Shown in pieces: positions 1-7,283 of a stretch of DNA of 64,000 nt. The stretch comes from Desulfoluna limicola (GTDB taxonomy: Bacteria > Desulfobacterota > Desulfobacteria > Desulfobacterales > Desulfolunaceae), in assembly GCF_021654575.1 (NCBI RefSeq), contig NZ_AP024488.1, positions 1,550,001 through 1,614,000 on the forward strand. The letters run 5' to 3'. The notes beneath the pieces are model-generated. The model was not told where the DNA came from and searched no databases. It worked only from the letters and a program-made list of their open reading frames with translations. A program made the position numbers and the translations under genes. How positions within the stretch are numbered: position 1 is the first letter of the stretch; each line of letters begins with the position of its first letter.

Positions 1-58
1 GCGTGCGGGATGCCCTGGATGCAAAGCTGATGGACTAACTCTGTAATAGCAAAAGCGT

Positions 59-367
59 GCCTCCGGCGGGCAGGTGGAGGCACCTGCAAACCAGATTACC
101 CTTGCGCTTTGTCCCTCGTTCTTCGGGCCAAAGCGCAAGGGCGTTCGCCTCGGGCTTCGCCCGACACATATGCAGCCGGTTTGTGCGTGAATGACACCAA
201 GCTTCAACTTTTGTGGTTACGAATTGTTTTTTCGGGTTGATGAGAAATCGAGAGAGTCTCGTAAAACACGTGAGCAGCACGTCGGCGAATGTGAAAACCC
301 AAGGTACGAGGGGTTGAGCATTCGCGAACCTGGGGTGCAGGGGCTGTAGCCCCTGCCCGCCGGAGGC
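59..367. repeat. Palindromic intergenic element, copy 1 (16-bp perfect terminal inverted repeats)
   Basis: Bounded by GCCTCCGGCGGGCAGG at 59-74 and its exact reverse complement at 352-367. Inside are a hairpin around 100-131 (GCGCTTTG pairing with CAAAGCGC), a CGGGC-rich hairpin near 147-164, and a two-level hairpin at 285-325 (GCGAATG/CATTCGC outside, AACCC/GGGTT inside), followed by a GGGGC/GCCCC hairpin near 340-352. It ends about 22 bases before oppD. No protein or transposase is encoded. It looks like a non-autonomous element. Confidence 0.8.
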
Positions 368-389
368 GAAATGGAAATAAGGCAAAACT

Positions 390-1376
390 ATGACTGAAGC
401 ACTGCTTGAAATAAACGATTTAAATACTTGGTTTTACACGGATGATGGGGTTGTGCGAGGGTGCGACGGCGTCTCGTACAGCGTTGCCAGGGGGGAGACC
501 CTGGCCGTGGTGGGGGAGTCCGGTTCGGGCAAGTCGGTGGCGGCCATGAGCATCATGAACCTCATCCCCAACCCTCCGGGCCGCATCGTCTCCGGAGAGA
601 TCCTCTTTGATGGAAAGGATCTTGTGGGGATGCCCCTGGCAGAGATGCAGGCGATCCGTGGCAACCGCATTGCCATGATCTTTCAGGAGCCCATGACCTC
701 CCTGAACCCTGTCATGACCGTGGGGCGTCAGATCGCCGAGAGCCTGAGGCTCCACCAGAAGGCCACCAAAAAAGAGGGGTGGGCAAAAGCGGTGGAGCTC
801 CTTCGGGTGGTGGGCATTCCTGCCCCTGAAAAAAGGGTCCACGACTACCCGCATCAGATGAGCGGAGGGATGCGTCAACGCGTGATGATCGCCATTGCCC
901 TGGCCTGTCGTCCAGACCTTCTCATTGCAGACGAGCCCACCAGCGCCCTGGACGTGACGGTGCAGAAGCAGATCCTCAAGTTGATCCGGGATCTCCAGAA
1001 AGAGCTCGACATGGCGGTGATCATGATCACCCATGACATGGGCGTGGTGGCGGAGACCGCCGACAAGGTGGCCGTCATGTACACCGGCCAGGTGGTGGAG
1101 TACGGCAGCGTTGAAGAGATCTTCAACGCGCCGAAGCACCCTTACCTGGACGGGCTCAGGCGCTCCATTCCCCGAATTGACCTCGATGAGGAGGAGCTCT
1201 ACACCATCGACGGCATCGTGCCCGACCCCTTAAACCTGCCCGTTGGGTGTCGCTTTGCCCCGCGGTGTCCCAAGGCCATGGCGATCTGCCATGAAAAGCA
1301 GCCCGGCATCACCCGGTTTTCAGAATCGCACCACACCCGGTGCTGGCTTTACGGCAAGGAGGATGCCCATGCGTAG
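390..1376 (+). CDS. oppD: Peptide/nickel-type ABC importer ATP-binding protein (OppD/DppD family)
   Basis: One of the two cytoplasmic ATPases that drive an oligopeptide- or dipeptide-type importer. At 328 aa it has the family's usual length. Walker A GESGSGKS lies at residues 42-49, the signature MSGGMRQR starts at about 157, and Walker B with DEPTSALD starts at D181. The C-terminal Opp/Dpp extension with the Cys-containing [11 protein letters not shown] segment typical of OppD/OppF is present. The ATG follows a short purine-rich stretch. The stop codon overlaps the start of the next ATPase (oppF), implying translational coupling. The permeases and binding protein are not in the window and are presumably upstream. 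The substrate (peptide, nickel or other) cannot be read from an ATPase. Confidence 0.93.
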   Translation: MTEALLEINDLNTWFYTDDGVVRGCDGVSYSVARGETLAVVGESGSGKSVAAMSIMNLIPNPPGRIVSGEILFDGKDLVGMPLAEMQAIRGNRIAMIFQEPMTSLNPVMTVGRQIAESLRLHQKATKKEGWAKAVELLRVVGIPAPEKRVHDYPHQMSGGMRQRVMIAIALACRPDLLIADEPTSALDVTVQKQILKLIRDLQKELDMAVIMITHDMGVVAETADKVAVMYTGQVVEYGSVEEIFNAPKHPYLDGLRRSIPRIDLDEEELYTIDGIVPDPLNLPVGCRFAPRCPKAMAICHEKQPGITRFSESHHTRCWLYGKEDAHA

Positions 1377-2346
1377 CGATGTGTTGACCATCAAGGGCCT
1401 GAAGGTGTGGTTCCCTGTGAAGCGGGGGATACTCAAGCGCACCGTGGGGCACGTTAAGGCCGTGGACGGCGTCTCTCTTTCACTTCCGAGGGGAAAGACC
1501 CTTGGGCTGGTGGGGGAGTCGGGCTGCGGCAAGACCACCCTGGCCAAGGCGTGTGTTCGTCTGGTGCCGGCCATGGAAGGGGAGGTTAAGGTGGTAGGGA
1601 AGGACATCCTCACCGAAGGCGGGGCCTCCCTTCGAAAGCTCCGCGCGCAGATTCAGATGATTTTTCAGGACCCCTTCTCCTCGCTGGACCCCAAAATGAC
1701 CGTCGGCAACATCATCGGAGAGCCCATCCGCTTTCATCGCCCGGAAGAGGACGCAGTGGCCCTTGTCCATCACTACATGGAGGTGACGGGGCTTCGCAAG
1801 GAGGCCTTCAACCGCTACCCCCATGAGTTCTCCGGAGGTCAGCGCCAGCGTATCGGCATCGCCCGGGCCCTTGCCACCAACCCCGCCGTCGTGGTGTGCG
1901 ACGAACCGGTCTCGGCCCTGGATGTCTCGATTCAGGCCCGGGTTCTGAACCTCATGAAGAGACTCCAGAAGGAGATGAATCTCTCGTACCTCTTCATCTC
2001 CCACGACCTTTCCGTCATTCGTCATATTGCAGATGAGGTGGCGGTGATGTACCTTGGGCACATTGTGGAGCGGTTCCCTGCGGACAGCATCGCCAAAGGG
2101 ACCCTGCACCCGTACACCCAGGCCCTTATCTCCAGCATTCCCATTCCCGAACCGGGGCGCCGCCTTGACGACTCTGTTCTGGAAGGGGAGACACCGTCTC
2201 CCATGGACGCCCCGGCCGGGTGCACTTTTCAGACGCGGTGCCCCCACAGGACCGAGCTCTGCGTGGCAACGCGCCCCGTGCTGGAATCCGTGGATGAGCA
2301 TCATGAGGTGGCCTGCCACCACTGGCGTGAGTGGTCCAGGGGATGA
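1369..2346 (+). CDS. oppF: Peptide-type ABC importer ATP-binding protein (OppF/DppF family)
   Basis: Partner ATPase of OppD; the two form the nucleotide-binding heterodimer of the importer. The reading frame is open further upstream, but the ATG at 1369 is preceded by AAGGAGG with 6 bases of spacing and overlaps the oppD stop by 8 bases, so I chose it (325 aa). Walker A GESGCGKT is at residues 49-56, followed by the Q-loop segment MIFQDPFSSLDP, the signature FSGGQRQR, and Walker B with CDEPVSALD. The C-terminal FQTRCPH segment matches the OppF/DppF tail. Expected to act with oppD in one operon. Confidence 0.93.
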   Translation: MRSDVLTIKGLKVWFPVKRGILKRTVGHVKAVDGVSLSLPRGKTLGLVGESGCGKTTLAKACVRLVPAMEGEVKVVGKDILTEGGASLRKLRAQIQMIFQDPFSSLDPKMTVGNIIGEPIRFHRPEEDAVALVHHYMEVTGLRKEAFNRYPHEFSGGQRQRIGIARALATNPAVVVCDEPVSALDVSIQARVLNLMKRLQKEMNLSYLFISHDLSVIRHIADEVAVMYLGHIVERFPADSIAKGTLHPYTQALISSIPIPEPGRRLDDSVLEGETPSPMDAPAGCTFQTRCPHRTELCVATRPVLESVDEHHEVACHHWREWSRG

Positions 2347-2357
2347 TCCCCAGGGGC

Positions 2358-2400
2358 GCGAATGCTCTTGGCTCTCGTTCCTCGAGCCCATCACATTCGC
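2358..2400. repeat. Two-level hairpin module of the intergenic repeat family
   Basis: Outer stem GCGAATG (2358-2364) with CATTCGC (2394-2400). Inner stem GGCTC (2370-2374) with GAGCC (2384-2388), with the conserved loop CTCGTTCCTCG overlapping it. It is preceded by CCAGGGGATGATCCCC, so it lies in the opposite orientation to the copy at 285-325. Confidence 0.65.
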
Positions 2401-2671
2401 TGACGGGCGTCGCCCGTGAACAGCGGCAGCCGTTGTTTGGGTGGATGCGGGGCGAGAGTCCGTGCGAGTCTCCGTGGCTTCTTGGAGCGCCGCACTCCTG
2501 TGCGGCATGTGCGATGGAAACGTGTGTTTTTGTCCCGGCGTCCGGCGGATGACTACCCGGCGCAACAAGGGATTATCCTGGGCAGAACACGCCGGGAACA
2601 GGTATCAGGCGTACCGGGTTCAATGGACTGAATTCGGAGCGCCATCGAATATGTGAGGGGGGAGGTCCGGA

Positions 2672-2695
2672 GGAAGCCCTTGGCAAAGGGCTTCC
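2672..2695. other. Perfect inverted repeat upstream of the PuuD-like gene
   Basis: GGAAGCCCTT and AAGGGCTTCC are separated by GGCA. No T-run follows, so it is a weak terminator at best. It lies about 45 bases before the next gene and may instead be a leader hairpin. Confidence 0.4.
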
Positions 2696-2739
2696 CCCAG
2701 GTTTTCTCCACTGATTAGTGTGCTGACAGGAAACATCAG

Positions 2740-3453
2740 ATGAAACCAAAAATCGGTATTACGACATTTTATGAACGGCGCCCCCACAAGCGCTACTGCA
2801 TGGTGAGTGATCACTATGTGCGGTCTGTGCGCATGGCGGGCGGGTTGCCTGTACTTCTCCCCATCTCCCCGGATGTAGAGGATGCGGCGGCCTATCTGGA
2901 CGGCCTTGACGGGGTTCTCTTTTCGGGCGGGGAGGATGTCTCCCCCCTGTTGTATGGCGAAAGCCCCGTGAAAGAGGTGACGGATATCTGCCCCCATCGG
3001 GATGCCTTTGAGATGGCTCTGGCCCGTGAGGCGATGAGGCGGGACATGCCCGTGCTGGGAATCTGCCGGGGCATGCAGGTGATGAACGTGGCTGCAGGCG
3101 GTACCTTGTACCAGGATGTGTTCTCCCAGGTGACGGATTGCCTGGGGCACTTGCCCATGAAAATGGCGGTGGAGTCCCTTTATCATACGGTGTCGATTGA
3201 ACCCGACACAAAGCTGGTCGCCATGTTCGGGGAGGAGCCCCTTGCAGTGAACTCTTTTCACCATCAGGCGGTGAAGGAGGTCGGGGAAGGGTTCGTGCCC
3301 ACCGCGTTTTCCACCGGAGATGCCATTGTTGAGGCCATTGAAAATCCGGGAAAAAAATTCTGCCTGGCCGTTCAGTGGCACGCAGAAGACCTCACCGTAG
3401 ATCACCCCCATTTCTTGAGACTCTTCTCTGCCCTTGTGGACGCCTCGCGTTAG
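2740..3453 (+). CDS. Gamma-glutamyl-gamma-aminobutyrate hydrolase family protein (PuuD-like, peptidase C26)
   Basis: Class I glutamine amidotransferase-fold hydrolase of the PuuD/peptidase C26 family, 237 aa and close to the family norm. The nucleophile elbow is LGICRGMQ with Cys109. The other two triad members are His214 and Glu216 in AVQWHAED, and the conserved VNSFHHQAV segment precedes them. Relatives hydrolyse gamma-glutamyl-GABA in putrescine breakdown or similar gamma-glutamyl amides. There are no other putrescine-pathway genes here, so the substrate is open. The nearby peptide importer ATPases would fit uptake and hydrolysis of a gamma-glutamyl compound, but a 393-base gap separates them. 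A strong hairpin follows the stop. Confidence 0.85.
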   Translation: MKPKIGITTFYERRPHKRYCMVSDHYVRSVRMAGGLPVLLPISPDVEDAAAYLDGLDGVLFSGGEDVSPLLYGESPVKEVTDICPHRDAFEMALAREAMRRDMPVLGICRGMQVMNVAAGGTLYQDVFSQVTDCLGHLPMKMAVESLYHTVSIEPDTKLVAMFGEEPLAVNSFHHQAVKEVGEGFVPTAFSTGDAIVEAIENPGKKFCLAVQWHAEDLTVDHPHFLRLFSALVDASR

Positions 3454-3459
3454 GATCAG

Positions 3460-3484
3460 GCCCGGCCGGTCGCCGGCCGGGCTT
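3460..3484 (+). terminator. GC-rich hairpin after the PuuD-like gene
   Basis: GCCCGGCCGG (3460-3469) pairs exactly with CCGGCCGGGC (3473-3482) across a 3-base loop, seven bases after the stop codon. The following tract TTGTCTCTC is only partly T-rich, so termination efficiency is uncertain. Confidence 0.65.
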
Positions 3485-3602
3485 GTCTCTCAGGTTGACA
3501 GGCCGAGAAATCAGGTGATACGTAGGTGAAGTAAATTTAGCAAGTCGTGTCAGCAGTGCAGCACGGTGCCCATCATTGCCCTTTCTCCTGAAGGAGTTTG
3601 CC

Positions 3603-4493
3603 ATGTTGTTCGAAACCGCAGGGATAGAAGTGGCTCCCTGGATTCCCCCCCTTGTCGCCTTCGGCGTCTCCTTTGTCGCTTCCATGGCCGGTCTTTCCGG
3701 TGCCTTTCTTCTGCTCCCCTTTCAAATGTCGGTTCTGGGGTATGTGCACCCCTCCGTCAGTGCCACAAATCAGCTCTTCAATATTGTGGCGATACCGTCG
3801 GGGGTGTGGCGATTTATAAAAGAGGGGCGCATGGTGTGGCCCCTGACCCTGGTGGTGGTGATCGGGACCCTGCCCGGGGTGATCATCGGAGCCTTCATCC
3901 GTGTCCTCTACCTTCCGGATCCCCGTCATTTCAAGCTCTTTGTGGGCTTGGTCCTTCTGTACATCGGGTTTCGCATGGCCCGTGAGATGATGACGGGCAA
4001 GAAGGCCGAAAAAGGCGTTGCCAATGAAGGCAGCGATGATTTCCAGACAAAGGTCCTCTTCTGGAACTTAAGGGAGATGGCGTACACCTTTCGTGGGAAC
4101 ACCCATCGCTTTTCAGTGCCGGGAATCTCCATCATGAGCTTTGCCGTCGGCATCATCGGTGGGATTTACGGGATCGGGGGCGGGGCCATCATCGCCCCGT
4201 TTTTTGTCTCCTTTTACGGGCTTCCCATCTACACCATTGCCGGTGCCACCCTCATGGGCACCTTCGTGACCTCCGTTACAGGTGTTTTTTTCTACCAGGG
4301 CATGGCCCCCTTTTTTCCCACCATGAGCGTCGCTCCGGATTGGGGGCTCGGCATTTTGTTCGGCATCGGCGGGATTGCAGGCGTCTACATGGGCGCCAGG
4401 TGCCAGAAGTACATGCCCGAGCGCGCCCTTAAGTGGATGCTCTGCCTGGTCCTTCTCGGCACGGCGGGAAAGTACATCGTCGAATTTTTTTGA
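3603..4493 (+). CDS. TSUP-family membrane permease (TauE/SafE)
   Basis: Integral inner-membrane protein of the TauE/SafE (TSUP) family, members of which move sulfite, sulfoacetate or other organosulfur anions. The ATG at 3603 has AAGGAG six bases upstream; an earlier in-frame ATG lacks such a site. The 296 aa contain about eight hydrophobic segments, including two repeat halves marked by glycine-rich stretches (FVASMAGLSGAF near the start, GIIGGIYGIGGG in the middle), the usual TSUP signature. A charged cytoplasmic loop (about residues 125-165) separates the halves. No sulfonate-degradation gene is adjacent, so the substrate is unassigned. Confidence 0.85.
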   Translation: MLFETAGIEVAPWIPPLVAFGVSFVASMAGLSGAFLLLPFQMSVLGYVHPSVSATNQLFNIVAIPSGVWRFIKEGRMVWPLTLVVVIGTLPGVIIGAFIRVLYLPDPRHFKLFVGLVLLYIGFRMAREMMTGKKAEKGVANEGSDDFQTKVLFWNLREMAYTFRGNTHRFSVPGISIMSFAVGIIGGIYGIGGGAIIAPFFVSFYGLPIYTIAGATLMGTFVTSVTGVFFYQGMAPFFPTMSVAPDWGLGILFGIGGIAGVYMGARCQKYMPERALKWMLCLVLLGTAGKYIVEFF

Positions 4494-4930
4494 CGCTTCC
4501 ATGATCAAATCGGAGTAAAAGCATATGCCTCCGGCTGCCCTGCCGGGGGGCAAGCTTTTGAAACGTTTGATAAACAGGTTTTGGTGATTCCCCTCATTTG
4601 ACACCTCCAGCCTCTTCAACAGACCGGGGATCCATGTTGATCCCTCCCATGCCCAGTCCACAATCTGCCACGTGATGTCTGTCGGGGTATCCACCGTTCA
4701 ATTCATACCAGGCAGAGATGCCGCACACGACTGATACAATGGTGCTTTGATACCCATAATTCTGGGTTTATTGAACCAGCCTGGGGGCTGGCAGATAATG
4801 ATTGACCATCACTGTAAACATCGTTACGGTTACACCGTTGCCTTCCATTTGAATTTGAATGCCATAAGTCGATTTCATGTAATTATTGGTCCGTAAATCA
4901 GTTTGTTGTGTGCGTTTCCTGAGGTGGTTG
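4494..4930. other. Intergenic region upstream of the GRE activase
   Basis: Holds a half-unit of the intergenic repeat (4527-4580). The remainder is lower in GC and contains no convincing gene on either strand. A short minus-strand reading frame near 4768-4880 has no ribosome site or recognisable product. Any promoter for the GRE cluster should be here, but I see no clear consensus. Confidence 0.5.
4527..4580. repeat. Intergenic repeat, left half-unit
   Basis: Starts GCCTCCGGC, continues through GCCCTGCCGGGGGGC (short hairpin) and ends TTTGATAAACAGGTT. The same module recurs near 41871, 47476, 53270 and, inverted, 56611 and 62315. Confidence 0.7.
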
Positions 4931-5875
4931 ATGAGTGCAATAACAGGCGCGAACTCTGTCGGCTCTCCCCTTGTGCTTGAGATCAAGGGCAATGCATTGG
5001 ATGACGGACCGGGCATCAGGACGGTGGTTTTTCTCAAAGGGTGCCCGCTCTCCTGCACCTGGTGCCACAACCCTGAAAGCAAGCGGGTCCATATGGAGCT
5101 CTCCTTTGACCCGGCAAAATGCATCGGGTGCGGTGAGTGCCACGCGGTGTGCGAAAGCGGCGCCCTCACCGCAGGTCTTCAGCCCGGGCCGGATCGTGAG
5201 CTCTGCTCTCGTTGCATGGCCTGTACCGAGGTTTGCCCTTCAATGGCCCTGGAGCAGGTCGGTCAGGAGATGGATGCCGGGGCTGTGGTGGCCAAGGTGG
5301 TGAAGGATCACCCCTTTTTTGAGGCATCGGGAGGGGGGGTGACCCTTTCCGGCGGCGAGCCGACCCTCAAGCCAGAGTACTGCGGGAACCTTCTGCGGCA
5401 ATTCAAAGACGAGGGTATTCACACCCTCCTTGAGACCTGCGGTCACTTCTCATGGAATGCCTTTGAATCTGCCATCCTTCCCTGGGTGGACACGGTGTAT
5501 TGCGACATCAAGCTGATTAACCCGGACGCGCATAAGCGCCACTGCGGCACCACCAACACGCGAATCCTTGAAAACCTCGAAAAGCTCCTGGAGCTGAGTC
5601 GCCTTGGCGATCTGGATTTTCTGCCAAGGGTTCCCCTGATACCGGGGATTACGGCCACCGATGAGAACATCTGTGCCATTGGCGATTACCTGAAAGCCCG
5701 CGGAGCCTCCAGGGTTCAGATAATGGCTTACAACCCCCTATGGCACGGGAAGAGTGTGAAAATCGGGTGTGATGATCTTCTGGCGAAAGATGAGACCATG
5801 CACAAATTTATGGAGCGCGATGAGGTCAGCAGGCTGACGGCGCTGTTTGAAGCGCGGGGCCTTGAGATGGTGTGA
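4931..5875 (+). CDS. Glycyl radical enzyme activating enzyme (radical SAM, PFL-AE-like with two extra 4Fe-4S clusters)
   Basis: Radical SAM activase that abstracts hydrogen from the glycine of a partner GRE. It has 314 aa from the ATG at 4931 (GAGGTG four bases upstream); a TTG further upstream lacks support. The SAM-cluster motif CxxxCxxC uses C38, C42 and C45 in GCPLSCTWCHNP. A ferredoxin-like insert follows with C64/C67/C70/C74 and C92/C95/C98/C102, the arrangement found in activases of dehydratase- and decarboxylase-type GREs but absent from PflA. The SAM-contact SGGEP motif is near residue 140. The cognate enzyme is almost certainly the GRE at 7284-10253, two genes downstream on the same strand. 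Confidence 0.93.
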   Translation: MSAITGANSVGSPLVLEIKGNALDDGPGIRTVVFLKGCPLSCTWCHNPESKRVHMELSFDPAKCIGCGECHAVCESGALTAGLQPGPDRELCSRCMACTEVCPSMALEQVGQEMDAGAVVAKVVKDHPFFEASGGGVTLSGGEPTLKPEYCGNLLRQFKDEGIHTLLETCGHFSWNAFESAILPWVDTVYCDIKLINPDAHKRHCGTTNTRILENLEKLLELSRLGDLDFLPRVPLIPGITATDENICAIGDYLKARGASRVQIMAYNPLWHGKSVKIGCDDLLAKDETMHKFMERDEVSRLTALFEARGLEMV

Positions 5876-5944
5876 AAGACTGGAGACGATAGTGACTGGT
5901 GAATAGTAAGTAGTGAGTCGTGGTGGAGTCGCATTCGCAAACCA

Positions 5945-5977
5945 GCTTTCAAGGTGGCTCACCTTGCCGCCGGAGGC
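5945..5977. repeat. Intergenic repeat, right half-unit upstream of the SDR gene
   Basis: CTTTCAAGGTGGCTCACCTTGCCGCCGGAGGC. AAGGTG and CACCTT form a small hairpin next to the terminal GCCGCCGGAGGC. Near-identical copies lie at 14516-14549, 39590-39619, 47633-47664 and 54038-54063. Confidence 0.7.
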
Positions 5978-6011
5978 AGGCTCTTATATTCTTATTAATA
6001 AGGAGGCGATC

Positions 6012-6824
6012 ATGGATTGGAAGGGCATCACGGTTTACGTGACAGGGGGCTCCAGCGGGATCGGGCTGGAGACGGCGAGGCAGCTTCTTGACAAGGGCGC
6101 TCGTGTGGCGCTGTTTGCCCGTGGGGAGAAAGGGCTCACGGACGTGGCTGAAGCATTCAGGGCACGGCCCGAGAAGCCGGAGGTCTTTTCCCTTCCCATG
6201 GATGTATCCGTTTGGGGGGACGTGAAAGCCACCATCGACGAAACGATTGAGTCCTTCGGGGTTCCCGATGTGGTGGTGAACTGCGCCGGGGTAGGGGCTG
6301 TCAATCACTTTGAAAAGATCGATGCCGATGCCTTTGACAAGGTGATGGCCATCAACGTCTCCGGAAGCCGAAACGTGGCGGCAGCCACCGTTCCATGGCT
6401 GAAGCAAAACAAGGGGGCCCTTGTCCTGGTGTCCTCTTCCGCTGGTTTTATCCCTGTTTTTGGGTATTCTGCTTACAGTACTTCGAAATTTGCCGTCATG
6501 GGCTTTGCCGAGGTGCTGCGTTACGAGTTGGCACGATTTGGTGTCCAGGTGAGCCTCTTTTGCCCGTCAGAAGTGGACACCCCCATGTTGGAATCGGAGA
6601 AACCCACCATTCCAAAAGAGACCCGGGCCCTTAAAAATTTTGGTGGTGTTCTGCCTGTGGAGGTGGCCGCTGAGAAATTGATCCGGGGGATCGAAAAGGG
6701 ACGGTTTCTCATTATCCCCGGCGTTCGAACCAACATCCTTTACTGGATGCGCCGCCTTGTTCCGGGCCCCATTTACCGATTCAGCGCCGATCTTACCGCC
6801 ATGCTTGGTGCGGTCAGGGGATGA
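6012..6824 (+). CDS. Short-chain dehydrogenase/reductase, 3-ketosphinganine-reductase-like
   Basis: Classical SDR of 270 aa starting at the ATG at 6012 with AAGGAGG upstream. The nucleotide-binding TGGSSGIG is at residues 11-18, NCAG at about 94, and the active-site YSTSK gives Y155 and K159 with preceding serines. The C-terminus (FLIIPGVRTNILYWMRRL) is hydrophobic and resembles membrane-associated 3-ketosphinganine reductase-like SDRs rather than soluble sugar or alcohol SDRs. It sits between the activase and the GRE on the same strand, so I infer it oxidises or reduces the GRE substrate or product. Cofactor preference and substrate are not readable. The 3-ketosphinganine resemblance is by pattern memory only. 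Confidence 0.85.
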   Translation: MDWKGITVYVTGGSSGIGLETARQLLDKGARVALFARGEKGLTDVAEAFRARPEKPEVFSLPMDVSVWGDVKATIDETIESFGVPDVVVNCAGVGAVNHFEKIDADAFDKVMAINVSGSRNVAAATVPWLKQNKGALVLVSSSAGFIPVFGYSAYSTSKFAVMGFAEVLRYELARFGVQVSLFCPSEVDTPMLESEKPTIPKETRALKNFGGVLPVEVAAEKLIRGIEKGRFLIIPGVRTNILYWMRRLVPGPIYRFSADLTAMLGAVRG

Positions 6825-7283
6825 ATCCGTGGTATACGTCGAACGCCTGACCTGCAAGATTTTGCACGGTTTTGCTCACTCCTTTCATGTGGTTGGGCTT
6901 TGCCAAAATTTAATTGTACACGCTCAGTGTGGCCAGCACCGTGCGCTTTGAAAGTTGAACGTTGGACCGCACAGCATTGTGGAAACGCCCTGTAATGGTT
7001 TGTGTATAATTATTTTATAGCGAGGCCCCAACGTACCCCATTGGCCGTGGAGTGATTTAGATCACACCCCATTGTGCAAGAGTTGTGGCATCGTACCCAC
7101 AGCTTTAAATCAGAGTACGCCAACCCTCCGGCAGCCCGCTTTCGAGGTGTTTTTTGCCTGATGTGGCATTGCCCCCTCGTCGCCGGAGGCACGCTTTTAA
7201 GCCTTTTATCTGCGCTCTCTGTCTCTTTGTTGTATTTCCCGGAACAGTTACGACCCGTTATTCTTTTTTCCGGAGGTTAATCT
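6825..7283. other. Gap between SDR and GRE genes
   Basis: No gene recognised on either strand. It contains a repeat unit at 7124-7190 and otherwise unremarkable sequence. The 460-base gap allows the GRE its own promoter, although all three genes share a strand. Confidence 0.5.
7124..7190. repeat. Short intergenic repeat unit
   Basis: Begins CCCTCCGGCAG and ends CGCCGGAGGC with a CTTTCGAGGTG internal module. The GCCTGATGTGGC segment recurs at about 38006 in another unit. Confidence 0.6.

Noticed and set aside
420-1139. Long minus-strand frame opposite oppD
   Set aside because: High-GC antisense shadow of a well-supported ATPase gene; His/Gly-rich composition and no ribosome site.
1480-2568. 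362-residue minus-strand frame opposite oppF
   Set aside because: Shadow of oppF; no domain resemblance and low-complexity His/Gly content.
2672-2695. Intrinsic terminator for the opp genes
   Set aside because: Good stem but no T-run and more than 300 bases after oppF; kept only as an inverted repeat.
4768-4880. Small minus-strand gene ending near 4768
   Set aside because: A short plausible-looking peptide, but no start site, no operon context and no recognisable family.
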